64,000 bases of DNA from Streptomyces iconiensis (GCF_028657195.3 NZ_JANCPR020000032.1:46171-110170); one strand, 5' to 3'. Shown: positions 44,528 to 52,407, numbered from the stretch's first letter. The notes: generated by a model not told the origin, from the sequence alone. Translations and numbers: made by a program.

Positions 44528-45739
44528 TCACGGCATGGCGGGGCCCTGGTACTGCGGCGTGGCCGGCGCCCCTGCCCGCCGGCGCACCATCGTGGCGGCG
44601 TGCGCGACCGAGGCGAGCGTGGTGTGCCGGTGCCAGCCCGGGTAGGTCCGGCCCTCGAAGTCGCGTATCCCGACGGCGTCGGTGACTTCCGAGAAGTCCC
44701 GGTGGACCCGCCGGACGACCTTGGTGAGACGAACGAGCGTCTCGGCGGACGTATCGCCCAGGTTGGTCAGCCAGAAAGCCGTCGGGCGGGTCTGCAGGGG
44801 CTCCTGCTCGCTCAGCAGGAACAGGTACCGCAGCAGCAGCGTGCCCCGTGGCGTGCCGCTGTCGGCGGCGGGCAGGACCACCGGCACCACACCGGCGAGG
44901 CTTCGCCGCCGCAGTCCAAGGGCCGGGTCCACCCATTCGACGACGCGGTGCTGCCGGGCCGCACCCTCGCTCAGGTGCTCCGCCGACTGCGGTCCGCGCA
45001 CGCTGCCGCGTACGCCCGTGCCGTCTCTCGGGATGACGGCGGTGGCGCCGCCGATCCGGGCGAGGAACGGCAGCCGCGCGGCGAGGAGAGCCGCGACGCC
45101 GACACCTTCCGTGTCCTCCCCGCAGTCGAGCACCACGGGGCGCTGGCTCAGGCCCCACTCGGGACCCGATATCTCGATCGCCGAGCAGGCGGCGCTGTGC
45201 GGGGGAGGCTCGGCCCGCGCTGTGTCCGGGATGCCCACCGCCCGGCGGCGCTCGGGGGCCTCCAGCCACTCCGACGGCAGGTGCAGCCGCCAGTGGACCG
45301 GCACGCTGCTCGTCTCGGAGGTGAGCCAGACGCCGTACGCCTCCTGGCAGTTGACGGGCCGGCGCTGGTGCGGGAAGCGCCGCTGCGTCACCCCCACCGA
45401 GTGGGAGCCGAACTTGGGGATCACCATGGGGCGTACCACCCAGATATCGGGGCGGACCAGGTCCTCGGCGTATCGCGCCAGGGCGACGCGGGGGTCGTTC
45501 CAGTGCCAGGGCGAGGAGCTGACGAAGTGCTGGAGGCTCTGCACGGCGGTCCGGTCCCCCGTGAGCGCGGCGATGTTGCGGATCGACTTGCGTCCCGGCG
45601 CCTCCAGCAGTCCGTAGACGTACTGCTGCGCTTTTCTGAGCTGGTCCCTGCGCCGCAGCTTCGCGAACACCGTGGAAATCAGCTCGCCGGTCTCGCTCCC
45701 CCGGGAGCTGTACACGGACCGCGCGTCTGTTGCTGTCAT
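44528..45739 (-). CDS. IS701-family-like protein, probably domesticated transposase
   Basis: A 403-residue protein. LRRRDQLRKAQQYVYGLLEA, GRKSIRNIAALTGDRTAVQS and LQHFVSSSPWHWNDPRVALA are the N-terminal region of IS701 transposases, and WVVRPMVIPKFGSHSVGVTQ, CQEAYGVWLTSETSSVPVHW and RPVVLDCGEDTEGVG the RNase-H-like part. The first catalytic block normally has Asp (as in VIDDT), but here it reads VIPKFG, so it is likely inactive as a nuclease. It has no terminal repeats, an intact frame and a good ribosome binding site (GAGGGAGGG). Intact single copies of this kind are often seen inside Streptomyces clusters. Confidence 0.8.
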   Translation of the reverse strand: MTATDARSVYSSRGSETGELISTVFAKLRRRDQLRKAQQYVYGLLEAPGRKSIRNIAALTGDRTAVQSLQHFVSSSPWHWNDPRVALARYAEDLVRPDIWVVRPMVIPKFGSHSVGVTQRRFPHQRRPVNCQEAYGVWLTSETSSVPVHWRLHLPSEWLEAPERRRAVGIPDTARAEPPPHSAACSAIEISGPEWGLSQRPVVLDCGEDTEGVGVAALLAARLPFLARIGGATAVIPRDGTGVRGSVRGPQSAEHLSEGAARQHRVVEWVDPALGLRRRSLAGVVPVVLPAADSGTPRGTLLLRYLFLLSEQEPLQTRPTAFWLTNLGDTSAETLVRLTKVVRRVHRDFSEVTDAVGIRDFEGRTYPGWHRHTTLASVAHAATMVRRRAGAPATPQYQGPAMP

Positions 45740-45919
45740 CCGCCCTCCCTCGCGTTATCCCCCTATTCGAATGATCGAGCAGCGGAACCGGTGAAACGCG
45801 TGCCAGCCCCGCGAGGGGACAGGAACCACAAGGACACAATTGTGCGATGCGGGTGGTGCACGCGGTACAGCGCATTCCGGCCTCGTTCGGGGGCACTGTC
45901 CGGCCCGGAACCCGGCCGT
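45740..45919. other. 180-base gap inside minus-strand gene group
   Basis: No gene. It contains the palindrome ATTCGAAT near 45777 but no heptamer repeats. A separate promoter for the IS701-like gene is possible. Confidence 0.35.
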
Positions 45920-46885
45920 TCAGCCGGCGACCGGCACCCACACGGGCAGGAGGCCGGCGCAGGCCAGGAAGGTCGCCCGGCCGCCTATGCTCTCCTGGTA
46001 CTCGCCGTCGTGCTCCAGCGGCAGTGGCTTGCCGTCCAGCCGTTCGACCACGATGTGCTCGCCCCTCCCGTACGTGGTGGCCGGATGGCCGAGATGCGCG
46101 CCGGTGCGGGTGAGTTCGGGCAGTTCGCGCACCGGCAGTCCGGCGCCCACGACGCAGATGTCGAGCAGCCCGTCGTCGAGGCGCGAGTGCGGGAGGACGA
46201 GGTACTGCCCGCCCCGGTACCGGCCTCCCCCGACGTTCGCCAACGTGGTGGGCCCCTCGTGGAGCACGTGGCCGTCCACGGTGACGCGACCGGGATACGG
46301 GGTGTAGGTCCCCGCGGTCTCGGCGTAGGCGCGCGCGTAGCGGCTCCGCCCGTGCAGCGGGAGGCGCCGTGCGGTGAGCAGCGCTTCGGCGATGACGCCC
46401 GCACACGCGCCGAGGAATACGAAGTTGCCGGACTCCCGCAGCTCGGCCAGATCGAGGCGGCGCCGCTCGGCGCCGCCCCGCGCGCCCTGGAGGACGGCGG
46501 AGAGCGCCGCTTCCCAGGGGCGGTCCTCCCACAGCATGCGGTAGCTCGAATTGCCCGTGCCCGACGGCACGATGGCGAGAGCGGCCCCGCCGCCTCCCGC
46601 GACGAGACCCTGCGCCACCTCGCGCACGGTGCCGTCACCGCCCACCGCGACGACGAGGTCGAACGGCGCCCGCGCGGTCCCGTCGCCGTGCACGGGCCGG
46701 CGCAGCGCCCGGCGTACGGCGGCCTCGGCGTCGTGCGGCCCTGTGGTGAGGTGCACCGCCACCCGTTCCAGGTGAGAGGCGCAGATTCTCTCGACGTCCC
46801 GCACCAGTTCGGAACTGTGGCTTCCGGACACCGGGTTCGCAACGATCAGGGCCCGCGTGGGCCCGGACGTCGTGGTACCGGCCAT
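45920..46885 (-). CDS. Diacylglycerol-kinase-family enzyme, VlmJ-like
   Basis: A 321-residue lipid-kinase-fold protein. RALIVANPVSGSHSSELVRD and VVAVGGDGTVREVAQGLV (GGDGT at 82-86, the nucleotide-binding motif) with AIVPSGTGNSSYRMLW define the DAGK catalytic domain. GAGGAG lies eight bases before the ATG. In valanimycin biosynthesis the DAGK homologue VlmJ phosphorylates the hydroxyl of the seryl-derived part and VlmK then eliminates phosphate. An MmgE/PrpD homologue is also present here (50824), so the same phosphorylation-elimination pair is inferred. Confidence 0.9.
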   Translation of the reverse strand: MAGTTTSGPTRALIVANPVSGSHSSELVRDVERICASHLERVAVHLTTGPHDAEAAVRRALRRPVHGDGTARAPFDLVVAVGGDGTVREVAQGLVAGGGGAALAIVPSGTGNSSYRMLWEDRPWEAALSAVLQGARGGAERRRLDLAELRESGNFVFLGACAGVIAEALLTARRLPLHGRSRYARAYAETAGTYTPYPGRVTVDGHVLHEGPTTLANVGGGRYRGGQYLVLPHSRLDDGLLDICVVGAGLPVRELPELTRTGAHLGHPATTYGRGEHIVVERLDGKPLPLEHDGEYQESIGGRATFLACAGLLPVWVPVAG

Positions 46886-46970
46886 GGCTCGGACTCCTCG
46901 TGGTCGCGGTGGCGCCGGTCCGGCGCCACCCGGCGACGGCGGCGCCGACCCGGTGGTCGGGGAGAGCAGC

Positions 46971-47060
46971 GGAGAGGGCAGGATTCGAACCTGCGCGGGC
47001 CGAGACCCGACCGGCGGCGCAGCCACCAGGTCCCCGTTGGGCCACTTCGGGTACCTCTCC
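46971..47060 (-). tRNA. tRNA-like class II RNA: serine-type body, aberrant anticodon arm
   Basis: Read on the minus strand (90 bases). Acceptor GGAGAGG pairs 7/7 with CCTCTCC. D-stem CCCG/CGGG encloses an 11-base loop with GTGG. T-arm GCAGG-TTCGAAT-CCTGC is perfect. A long variable stem CGGG/CCCG has a six-base loop. The next base, G, is the serine-type discriminator. The anticodon region is abnormal: 23 bases between D-stem and variable stem fold as a rod, GACC/GGTC plus GGTGGC/GCCGCC, with a TGC tip. In a forced 5+7 reading the anticodon would be TGC with C instead of the universal U33. A3-U70 excludes the alanine G3-U70 signal. CCA is not encoded. It lies 85 bases before the kinase ATG. 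Confidence 0.8.
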
Positions 47061-47120
47061 TCGCGGTGGGTGCGCCGGTCAGGGCTCCCGCTCGCGACAT
47101 CAACCACGGTGCGGCCACCG

Positions 47121-47149
47121 GCTGACGCCGGTCTTACATACCGCTGACA
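47121..47149 (-). promoter_or_regulatory. SARP-type triple heptamer upstream of tRNA-like gene
   Basis: On the minus strand TGTCAGC (47143-47149), TGTAAGA (47132-47138) and CGTCAGC (47121-47127) are direct repeats with exact 11-base spacing, ending 60 bases before the tRNA-like 5' end. They are oriented to drive the tRNA-like RNA and the kinase gene behind it. Confidence 0.68.
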
Positions 47150-47346
47150 GACCAGGACGGCGCTCTCCTGCCGCGCCGGGCCCAGCCGGTGCGGCAGGGG
47201 CGATTGACGGGACTATGTCAAGTTCGCATGCCCCGGGAACAGCCGCGCCAACTGCGCAGAACGCTGTCCGCACCAACGAACCTGACCAAGTTCCCGCGGT
47301 CGCGTAGGGCGCCCGTTCCCGCTGCCCCACGCTGGGGTGAGTCTCT

Positions 47347-47510
47347 AAGGGCTGTCCCGCGACCCCCGGCGGGCTCCCGACGCCAGCTACGGCCACTCAC
47401 GGCGTTGGCGAAACATCCGAACAGACCCACTATGAGGACGCTTCGCTGCCTTGCGATTGACCGCATCTGACGCCGCTCGCTGATCCACCGGGGATTACGG
47501 GACAGCCCTT
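47347..47510. mobile_element. 164-base MITE-like element with 13-base terminal inverted repeats
   Basis: AAGGGCTGTCCCG (47347-47359) and CGGGACAGCCCTT (47498-47510) are perfect inverted ends. Similarity continues inward imperfectly for about 13 more bases (CCCCGG, GG). This is the end type of several Streptomyces IS5-family elements. There is no transposase inside, so it is a deletion derivative or MITE. It ends 14 bases before the SARP start codon, just ahead of its ribosome binding site. No clear target duplication was seen. Confidence 0.7.
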
Positions 47511-47524
47511 GGCGGGAGGCCAAC

Positions 47525-48331
47525 GTGATCCGTTTCGAAATACTCGGAGACCTGCGAGTACGGACTTCTGGAGGTGTGCATGAGATCAACGGCACGGCAA
47601 AACGCCTCGTTCTGCAGGCTCTTCTGGTGAGCGAGGGCAACGCGGTGCCGCACGGCGCGCTGATCGAGGAGATATGGGGTGAGGGAATTCCCGATGGCGT
47701 AGCCAACGCTCTGCAGGCACATATCAGCAGAATCCGCAGGTGGCTCCGCGAGATATCGGGCAACAGCAGCGGCACCCAGCTGGTGAGCAGTCCGCACGGA
47801 TACCAACTGGTGCTGGGCGAGGCCGAGCTGGATGCGAGCGTGTTCCAGGAGACGGTGGGCGCGGCCACGGCGCTGCGGGGCGAGGACCCGTCGAAGGCGG
47901 CACTGCTGCGTTCGGCGCTGTCGATGTGGCGCGGACCGCCCTTCGGCGGAAGCGACGGCGGGCCGCTGAGCGACGCCTCCGCCATCCGCTACGACGAGGT
48001 ACGCCTGCGGGCACAGGAAGAACTCTTCGATACCGAGCTGAAGCTCGGCAGGCACGCGCAGGTGCTCAGCGAAATCCGTCAGGCCCAGGTGGAGAACCCC
48101 ACCCGCGAGCACTTCTGCGCCCAGTTGATGTTCGCCCTCTACAGATCGGGGCGGCAGGCGGAGGCGCTGGGCGCCTATCACGCGACGCGCGAGTGCCTCA
48201 ACGAAGACCTCGGTATCGACCCGACCCCGGAACTGCGCAAGCTCGAACAGTGCATTCTCCGGCAGTCACCCGAACTGGCCCCCACAGAACCCGAGTTGCC
48301 GCTGCCGCTGCCGCTGCGGGCCCAGCGGTAG
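47525..48331 (+). CDS. SARP-family transcriptional activator
   Basis: A 268-residue small SARP. VIRFEILGDLRVRTSGGVHE and RLVLQALLVSEGNAVPHGAL with LQAHISRIRRWLRE form the OmpR-type winged DNA-binding domain (residues 1-95). LDASVFQETVGAATALRGED to LEQCILRQSPEL is the bacterial transcriptional activation domain. There is no ATPase or TPR extension. The GTG has GGGAGG upstream. The direct heptamers found at five cluster promoters are the expected targets. VlmI of the valanimycin cluster is a SARP too. Its own promoter region is interrupted by the MITE-like element. Confidence 0.93.
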   Translation: MIRFEILGDLRVRTSGGVHEINGTAKRLVLQALLVSEGNAVPHGALIEEIWGEGIPDGVANALQAHISRIRRWLREISGNSSGTQLVSSPHGYQLVLGEAELDASVFQETVGAATALRGEDPSKAALLRSALSMWRGPPFGGSDGGPLSDASAIRYDEVRLRAQEELFDTELKLGRHAQVLSEIRQAQVENPTREHFCAQLMFALYRSGRQAEALGAYHATRECLNEDLGIDPTPELRKLEQCILRQSPELAPTEPELPLPLPLRAQR

Positions 48332-48404
48332 CGCGGACCTCCGCGTACGGCCCGCGTACGGCCGCGTACGAGCCCACAGACGAACCATCCCGAGGGGAGC
48401 GCAC

Positions 48405-49247
48405 ATGCCCTGCATGAAAACCACGGACGGGACCTTCCTCTTCTACGAGGACTGGGGAGCGGGCGCCCCGGTCGTCCTCCTGCACGGCTGGGGAGTCTCC
48501 TGCGACATGTGGGAGTACCAGGTCCCGGCGCTGACAGAAGGCGGGCTCCGCTGCCTCGCCTACGACAGGCGGGGGTCCGGGCGCTCGGACCGGCCGGGCA
48601 CCGGATACGACTACGACAGTCTCGCCGAGGACCTTTCCGAGCTGCTGCGCCATCTCGACCTGCGCGAGGTGACGCTGGTGTCCCACTCCATGGGCGGCGG
48701 AGAGGTGGTGCGGTACCTCGCCAAGCACGGGCAGGACCGCGTCGCCAGGGTGGCTCTGATCAGCCCCACGCTGCCCTTCCTGCTGCGGACCGGTGACAAT
48801 CCCGACGGCGTGGACGGCGGCACCCTGGAGCACATCGTCGACGCGCTGCGTGCCGACAGGCCCGGGTTCCTCGCCGGCATGGCCGCCGGCGCTCTCGGCA
48901 CGGAACTGCCGGGCACCTCGGTCTCGGACGCCATGGTCCAGTGGGCCATGGGGCTGTTCCACTCGGGCTCGGCCCAGGCGGCGCACGCGTGCCTGCGTAC
49001 GCACTGGGAGTCGGACCTCCGTGCCGACCTGGCGGCCCTGTCCGTACCCACGCTGATCGTGCACGGCACCCACGACGCGCTGGTACCGGCGGAGCACACG
49101 TCACTGCGGCTGCCGGGGGCCATCCCCGACGCCGAACTGAGGATGTACGAGAACGCGTCGCACTGGCTGTTCGTGACGCACAAGGAGCGGCTCAACGCGG
49201 ACCTGCTGGCCTTCTGCGGCGCCTCATCCGGCTCATCCGGCGCCTGA
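48405..49247 (+). CDS. Alpha/beta hydrolase
   Basis: A 280-residue protein. VVLLHGWGVSCDMWEYQVPA (oxyanion HGWG), the nucleophile S95 in VSHSMGGGEV, Asp in LIVHGTHDALVPAEHT and His in ENASHWLFVT make a full catalytic triad. The pattern is that of the non-haem chloroperoxidase/perhydrolase and esterase group. It is 73 bases downstream of the SARP, probably co-transcribed. It could hydrolyse an ester or release a carrier-bound product. A perfect terminator follows. Confidence 0.9.
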   Translation: MPCMKTTDGTFLFYEDWGAGAPVVLLHGWGVSCDMWEYQVPALTEGGLRCLAYDRRGSGRSDRPGTGYDYDSLAEDLSELLRHLDLREVTLVSHSMGGGEVVRYLAKHGQDRVARVALISPTLPFLLRTGDNPDGVDGGTLEHIVDALRADRPGFLAGMAAGALGTELPGTSVSDAMVQWAMGLFHSGSAQAAHACLRTHWESDLRADLAALSVPTLIVHGTHDALVPAEHTSLRLPGAIPDAELRMYENASHWLFVTHKERLNADLLAFCGASSGSSGA

Positions 49248-49273
49248 CGCCGCGCGGTCGGCAGCGCGCCGGC

Positions 49274-49313
49274 CACCGGGGCCCGCGGCGTGGGTACGCC
49301 GCGGGCCCCGGTG
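49274..49313. terminator. Perfect 18-bp bidirectional terminator
   Basis: The 18-base arms at 49274-49291 and 49296-49313 (inner GGCGT and ACGCC) pair completely around a GGGT loop. It lies between the convergent hydrolase and the 64-residue protein gene. Confidence 0.8.
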
Positions 49314-49349
49314 TCCCCGCTCCCCTTCGCCGATGCTTCAGGGGGTGCT

Positions 49350-49544
49350 CTACGCGGCATCCAGCTCCGCCAGCACCCGCACGCCCGCTGACAGCGCCTC
49401 CGTGTCGTCGGGGCTTTCGAGTATCCCGAAGAACGCCTCGACGACCGCCGAGCGCAGGGCCTCGATGTCCGGGGTTTCCGGGGCAACCGGCCGCGCCGGA
49501 GTTCCGGTGACGGTCGTCAGCGTGTCAGCGGTGGATTCGGACAT
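49350..49544 (-). CDS. Small hypothetical protein (64 residues)
   Basis: MSESTADTLTTVTGTPARPV then DIEALRSAVVEAFFGILESP and LSAGVRVLAELDAA. A flexible N-terminus is followed by two predicted amphipathic helices. GGGAGG lies eight bases before the ATG. No family is recognised. It follows the DUF2156 transferase gene by 90 bases on the same strand and is probably co-transcribed, so it could be an accessory to that enzyme. It is not a carrier protein, since no DSL motif is seen. Confidence 0.6.
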   Translation of the reverse strand: MSESTADTLTTVTGTPARPVAPETPDIEALRSAVVEAFFGILESPDDTEALSAGVRVLAELDAA

Positions 49545-49634
49545 GGCATGACCTCCCTGTCGTGAGCTGTCGGACCTCTCCCCTGAGCTGCCGGACCTCA
49601 AAGGGCCTCCCGGGGCTCCAGAAGGCAGCGGGCC

Positions 49635-50622
49635 TCAGAAGGCGTTGGCGGCCCGGAAGATATGCGCGAAAGCACCGAGATCGGCGGGCCCCTGGAAGCC
49701 CGCGTACTCGGGGAGCACCACCTGCGGCGCCCACTTCTCCTTGTAGGACAGCTGTGTCCGCGCGGGGTAGACGGCCTCTCCGTGCTCCCACAGGTAGCGC
49801 ATGAACCACCGGAACGCGGGGCTGTGCCCGGGGAGTTCGTACTCCTCCGACAGGCCGGTGAACGGCGTGAAGCCGAAGTGCAGCCAGCCCACGCCCTCGT
49901 CCTGGAAGACGCTGATCGCTGTCGCGTTGACGGCCTCCATGACGCCGGGAAACCCCTCGGGCACCCGGCGGCTGAGGTCGTGCATCCATCCGGACCGTGT
50001 GCCGTAGACAGGCGAGTAGGAGATGTAGCCCACCGGCTCCCCCTCGACGCTGCCGACGAACAGCCGCCGGGTGCGCCTGCGCAGGGCCGCCGGTCTGGCC
50101 CACCAGGAATTCCAGCGGGCGCGCGTGCTCGCCCTTGGACCCGAGCCACGCGGTGTCGATGCGGCGCACCGCCGCGGCGCACTCCTCCAGCGGCGCCTCC
50201 CGTACGGTCAGCCCGGCACGGAAGGCCCGCGAGATCTTGTTGCGCAACCGCATGAAGCGGGTGCCACGCATGCTGTGCGCGTTCAGCCCGACGGCGTACG
50301 AGGCGCCGATCTGGTTGACCGTGAACCCACTGCGTGCGTAGAACGCCGCGTCGTGGGGCGCGAGTTGGACGCTCACCACCGTGCGGCCCTGCTCCCGCGC
50401 ATGGGCGAGGAACCGCCTCAGCAGCTCCGTCCGGTGCCCGGCAGGCGCGAACGGGCCGCCGAACTGCACCAGGAAGCGCCCCGAGCGGCGGTACACGATC
50501 ACTCCCTCAAGTCCCGGTGCCGTGAATGCGGAACTCTCCTCATTCATCGCCAGAAAGGAACTCGGGTTGTCCGCCTGATGGTAACTGCTGATCGCTCGCA
50601 GAACATTCGCGGAGTCGGCCAT
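49635..50622 (-). pseudogene. DUF2156/GNAT-fold aminoacyl-tRNA-dependent transferase, VlmA-like, apparently frameshifted
   Basis: From the second of two adjacent ATGs (GGAGGAA upstream) the frame reads MADSANVLRAISSYHQADNP, LEGVIVYRRSGRFLVQFGGP and FMRLRNKISRAFRAGLTVRE to RPLEFLVGQTGG. The match then continues in another frame: RTRRLFVGSVEGEPVGYISY, SPVYGTRSGWMHDLSRRVPE, VGWLHFGFTPF and LSYKEKWAPQVVLPEYAGFQ to 49635. One small indel near 50100 repairs a 330-residue protein of the MprF-C-terminal/DUF2156 type. In valanimycin biosynthesis VlmA transfers serine from seryl-tRNA to the alkylhydroxylamine. If the break is real the pathway is blocked. If not, it is a sequencing error. Confidence 0.75.
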
Positions 50623-50733
50623 CATTTCCTCCAGCGATTCCTCTCGGCATCGGAAGGACGGGCGATTCGCATTAGAGCATCCAACTGCCGGGCCGGCAAG
50701 CGCAACAGCGGAATCCGCACGCGTCCAGTCATT

Positions 50734-50762
50734 TGTCAGGGGTCGGTAAGTGCGCGGTCAGC
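50734..50762 (+). promoter_or_regulatory. SARP-type triple heptamer, MmgE/PrpD gene promoter
   Basis: TGTCAGG (50734-50740), GGTAAGT (50745-50751) and GGTCAGC (50756-50762) are direct repeats with 11-base period, ending 61 bases before the ATG at 50824. The middle copy is the weakest, as in the array at 47121. Confidence 0.68.
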
Positions 50763-50823
50763 AAAGGGGCCGAGAATTGCTGACCGCTACCGTGCCTGTG
50801 ATTTCGGGAGGAGCGGTTCCGGC

Positions 50824-52368
50824 ATGCATGGAGAGGGCTTTGAGGATTCGGCTCCTGAGCACACGCGCGTGCCGGAACCCGCGCTGGGCGAGCTGGCCGG
50901 CTGGGCGTCCCAGGTGCGCCCCGAGGCCGTCCCGGAGCGCGTGCTGTCCCTGGCGGCGAGCCAGGTGCTGTCCCAGGCGGCGGCCATCAGGACCGGCGCC
51001 GGCCACGAGCTGGGCAGGCGGATGACGCGTGCTTTCGGACCGCCGCTGCAGAGCGACACGTGCCGTTCCGCCGCGGTGCTGGCCGGGCTCGGCTCCTGGC
51101 TCAACCTCGACGACACGGCGTACGCCGGGCATCTGTCCAACTCCACCGTCGCGGTGCCCCTGGCGTACGCGTACGCCCACCGGCTCGACGGCCTGAGCCT
51201 GCTGACGGCGGTGGTCGTCGCCAACGAGTGCGCCGCCAGGGTCACCGCGTCCGCGACCCTGGGGCCGCTGCGCGGGCAGAGCGCCGTGCACACGCACCTG
51301 GTGGGCGCGACGGCCGCCCGGCTGCACTGCGAACAGGCGTCGGGCACGGTGTGGCGGGACGCGCTGGGCCTGGCGCTCGGCATGCCCAACTGGCCGCTGA
51401 TGCGGGCCTTTCTGGCCAGCGACGCCCGCCTGCTCAACGCCCTGACTCCGGTCCGTACGGCGATGGACGCCTGCGACGCCGCGTACGCCGGGCTCCACGG
51501 CGCCCCCGACCTCGTCGAGCACCCGGACGGCTTCCTCGCGCGGTTCGCCGACGTACCCCTCCCGGAGGCGGTGACCGCCGGCCTGGGGAGGCGCTGGCAC
51601 ACGGAGACCCTGTCCTTCAAGATGCACCCGGGCGGGCCCGGCGTCGACGCGGCCGTCGACTGCGCCGCCCGCATCCACGACGAGGTGCTGGCGCGCCCGG
51701 ACGCCGGGCAGCCGGAGGAGGTCGTCGTCGAGGCGTCGCTCTACACGCTCTTCGCCGGCCAGAAGGCGGCACCCTATGTGACCGGCCCCGGATCGCCCCA
51801 GGGCGCGCTCGTGCTGGACACCCCGTACGCGGTGGCGGTCACCCTGCTCAACGGGCGGTTCACCCCGGACGACCTCGCCTCCCCGGCCCTCGACGAGCCC
51901 CGGCGCTGGGACCTCGCCAAACGCGTACGCCTGACGCACGACCCGGCGATGACCCGCGATCTGCTGTGCTCCGAGGCGCCGTTCGGGGAGGCACTGCGGC
52001 AGGCGGGCAGCGCCGCTGAGCCGTGGCTGCGCTCCTTCGGCGGTGACGCGCTCGTCCGGCAGGCCGCCGCCCAGGAGCGGTCCGTACGCGGGGACTTCCG
52101 CCGGGCCGAGAAGGCCACAGGGGCCAGGGTCACCGTGCTGATGGCCGACGGCCGCACCGTGGTCAGGGAACAGCGGGTGCCCGAGGGCGGCGCGGGACCC
52201 GACACCCGCATGCGGCACGCGCGGCTGGTCCGGCAGAAGTTCCGGGCTCTCGGTGGTCCGGCGTGGGTGGCCGGCCAGGCGCCGCGTATGCACCGGATGT
52301 CAGCGCGTGAACTGCGTCAGTGGATCGAAGCAGCGCTCGGGAACGACCCGTACGGAGCGGCCCCGTGA
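50824..52368 (+). CDS. MmgE/PrpD-family protein, VlmK-like
   Basis: A 514-residue protein. RSAAVLAGLGSWLNLDDTAY, AGHLSNSTVAVPLAYAYAHR, VVVANECAARVTASATLG and SAVHTHLVGATAARLHCEQA follow the helical MmgE/PrpD domain. ETLSFKMHPGGPGVDAAVDC and TPYAVAVTLLNGRFTPDDLA are later blocks. Family members include 2-methylcitrate dehydratase. VlmK in valanimycin biosynthesis acts after the VlmJ kinase to eliminate phosphate and form the alkene. The first ATG (MHGEGFEDS) is in frame with GGGAGGAG upstream. Its own SARP array precedes it. Confidence 0.88.
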   Translation: MHGEGFEDSAPEHTRVPEPALGELAGWASQVRPEAVPERVLSLAASQVLSQAAAIRTGAGHELGRRMTRAFGPPLQSDTCRSAAVLAGLGSWLNLDDTAYAGHLSNSTVAVPLAYAYAHRLDGLSLLTAVVVANECAARVTASATLGPLRGQSAVHTHLVGATAARLHCEQASGTVWRDALGLALGMPNWPLMRAFLASDARLLNALTPVRTAMDACDAAYAGLHGAPDLVEHPDGFLARFADVPLPEAVTAGLGRRWHTETLSFKMHPGGPGVDAAVDCAARIHDEVLARPDAGQPEEVVVEASLYTLFAGQKAAPYVTGPGSPQGALVLDTPYAVAVTLLNGRFTPDDLASPALDEPRRWDLAKRVRLTHDPAMTRDLLCSEAPFGEALRQAGSAAEPWLRSFGGDALVRQAAAQERSVRGDFRRAEKATGARVTVLMADGRTVVREQRVPEGGAGPDTRMRHARLVRQKFRALGGPAWVAGQAPRMHRMSARELRQWIEAALGNDPYGAAP

Positions 52369-52378
52369 CCGTCCTTCC

Positions 52379-52407
52379 GGTCAGATGGGTGTCAGCGGCG
52401 GGTCAGA
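52379..52407 (+). promoter_or_regulatory. SARP-type triple heptamer, main azoxy operon promoter
   Basis: GGTCAGA (52379-52385), TGTCAGC (52390-52396) and GGTCAGA (52401-52407) repeat at exact 11-base spacing, ending 74 bases before the aldehyde-dehydrogenase-family ATG. This is the best-conserved array in the cluster and heads an operon of about ten genes. Confidence 0.72.

Noticed and set aside
46971..47060. Ordinary alanine tRNA with anticodon TGC
   Set aside because: The forced 5+7 reading needs two G-T pairs, lacks U33, leaves GACC unpaired from its partner, and the molecule has a long variable arm and no G3-U70 pair, none of which fits an alanine tRNA.
50779..50785. Single GCTGACC as a SARP site for the minus-strand transferase gene
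   Set aside because: No second heptamer lies 11 or 22 bases away on that strand, so it does not meet the pattern seen at the other promoters.
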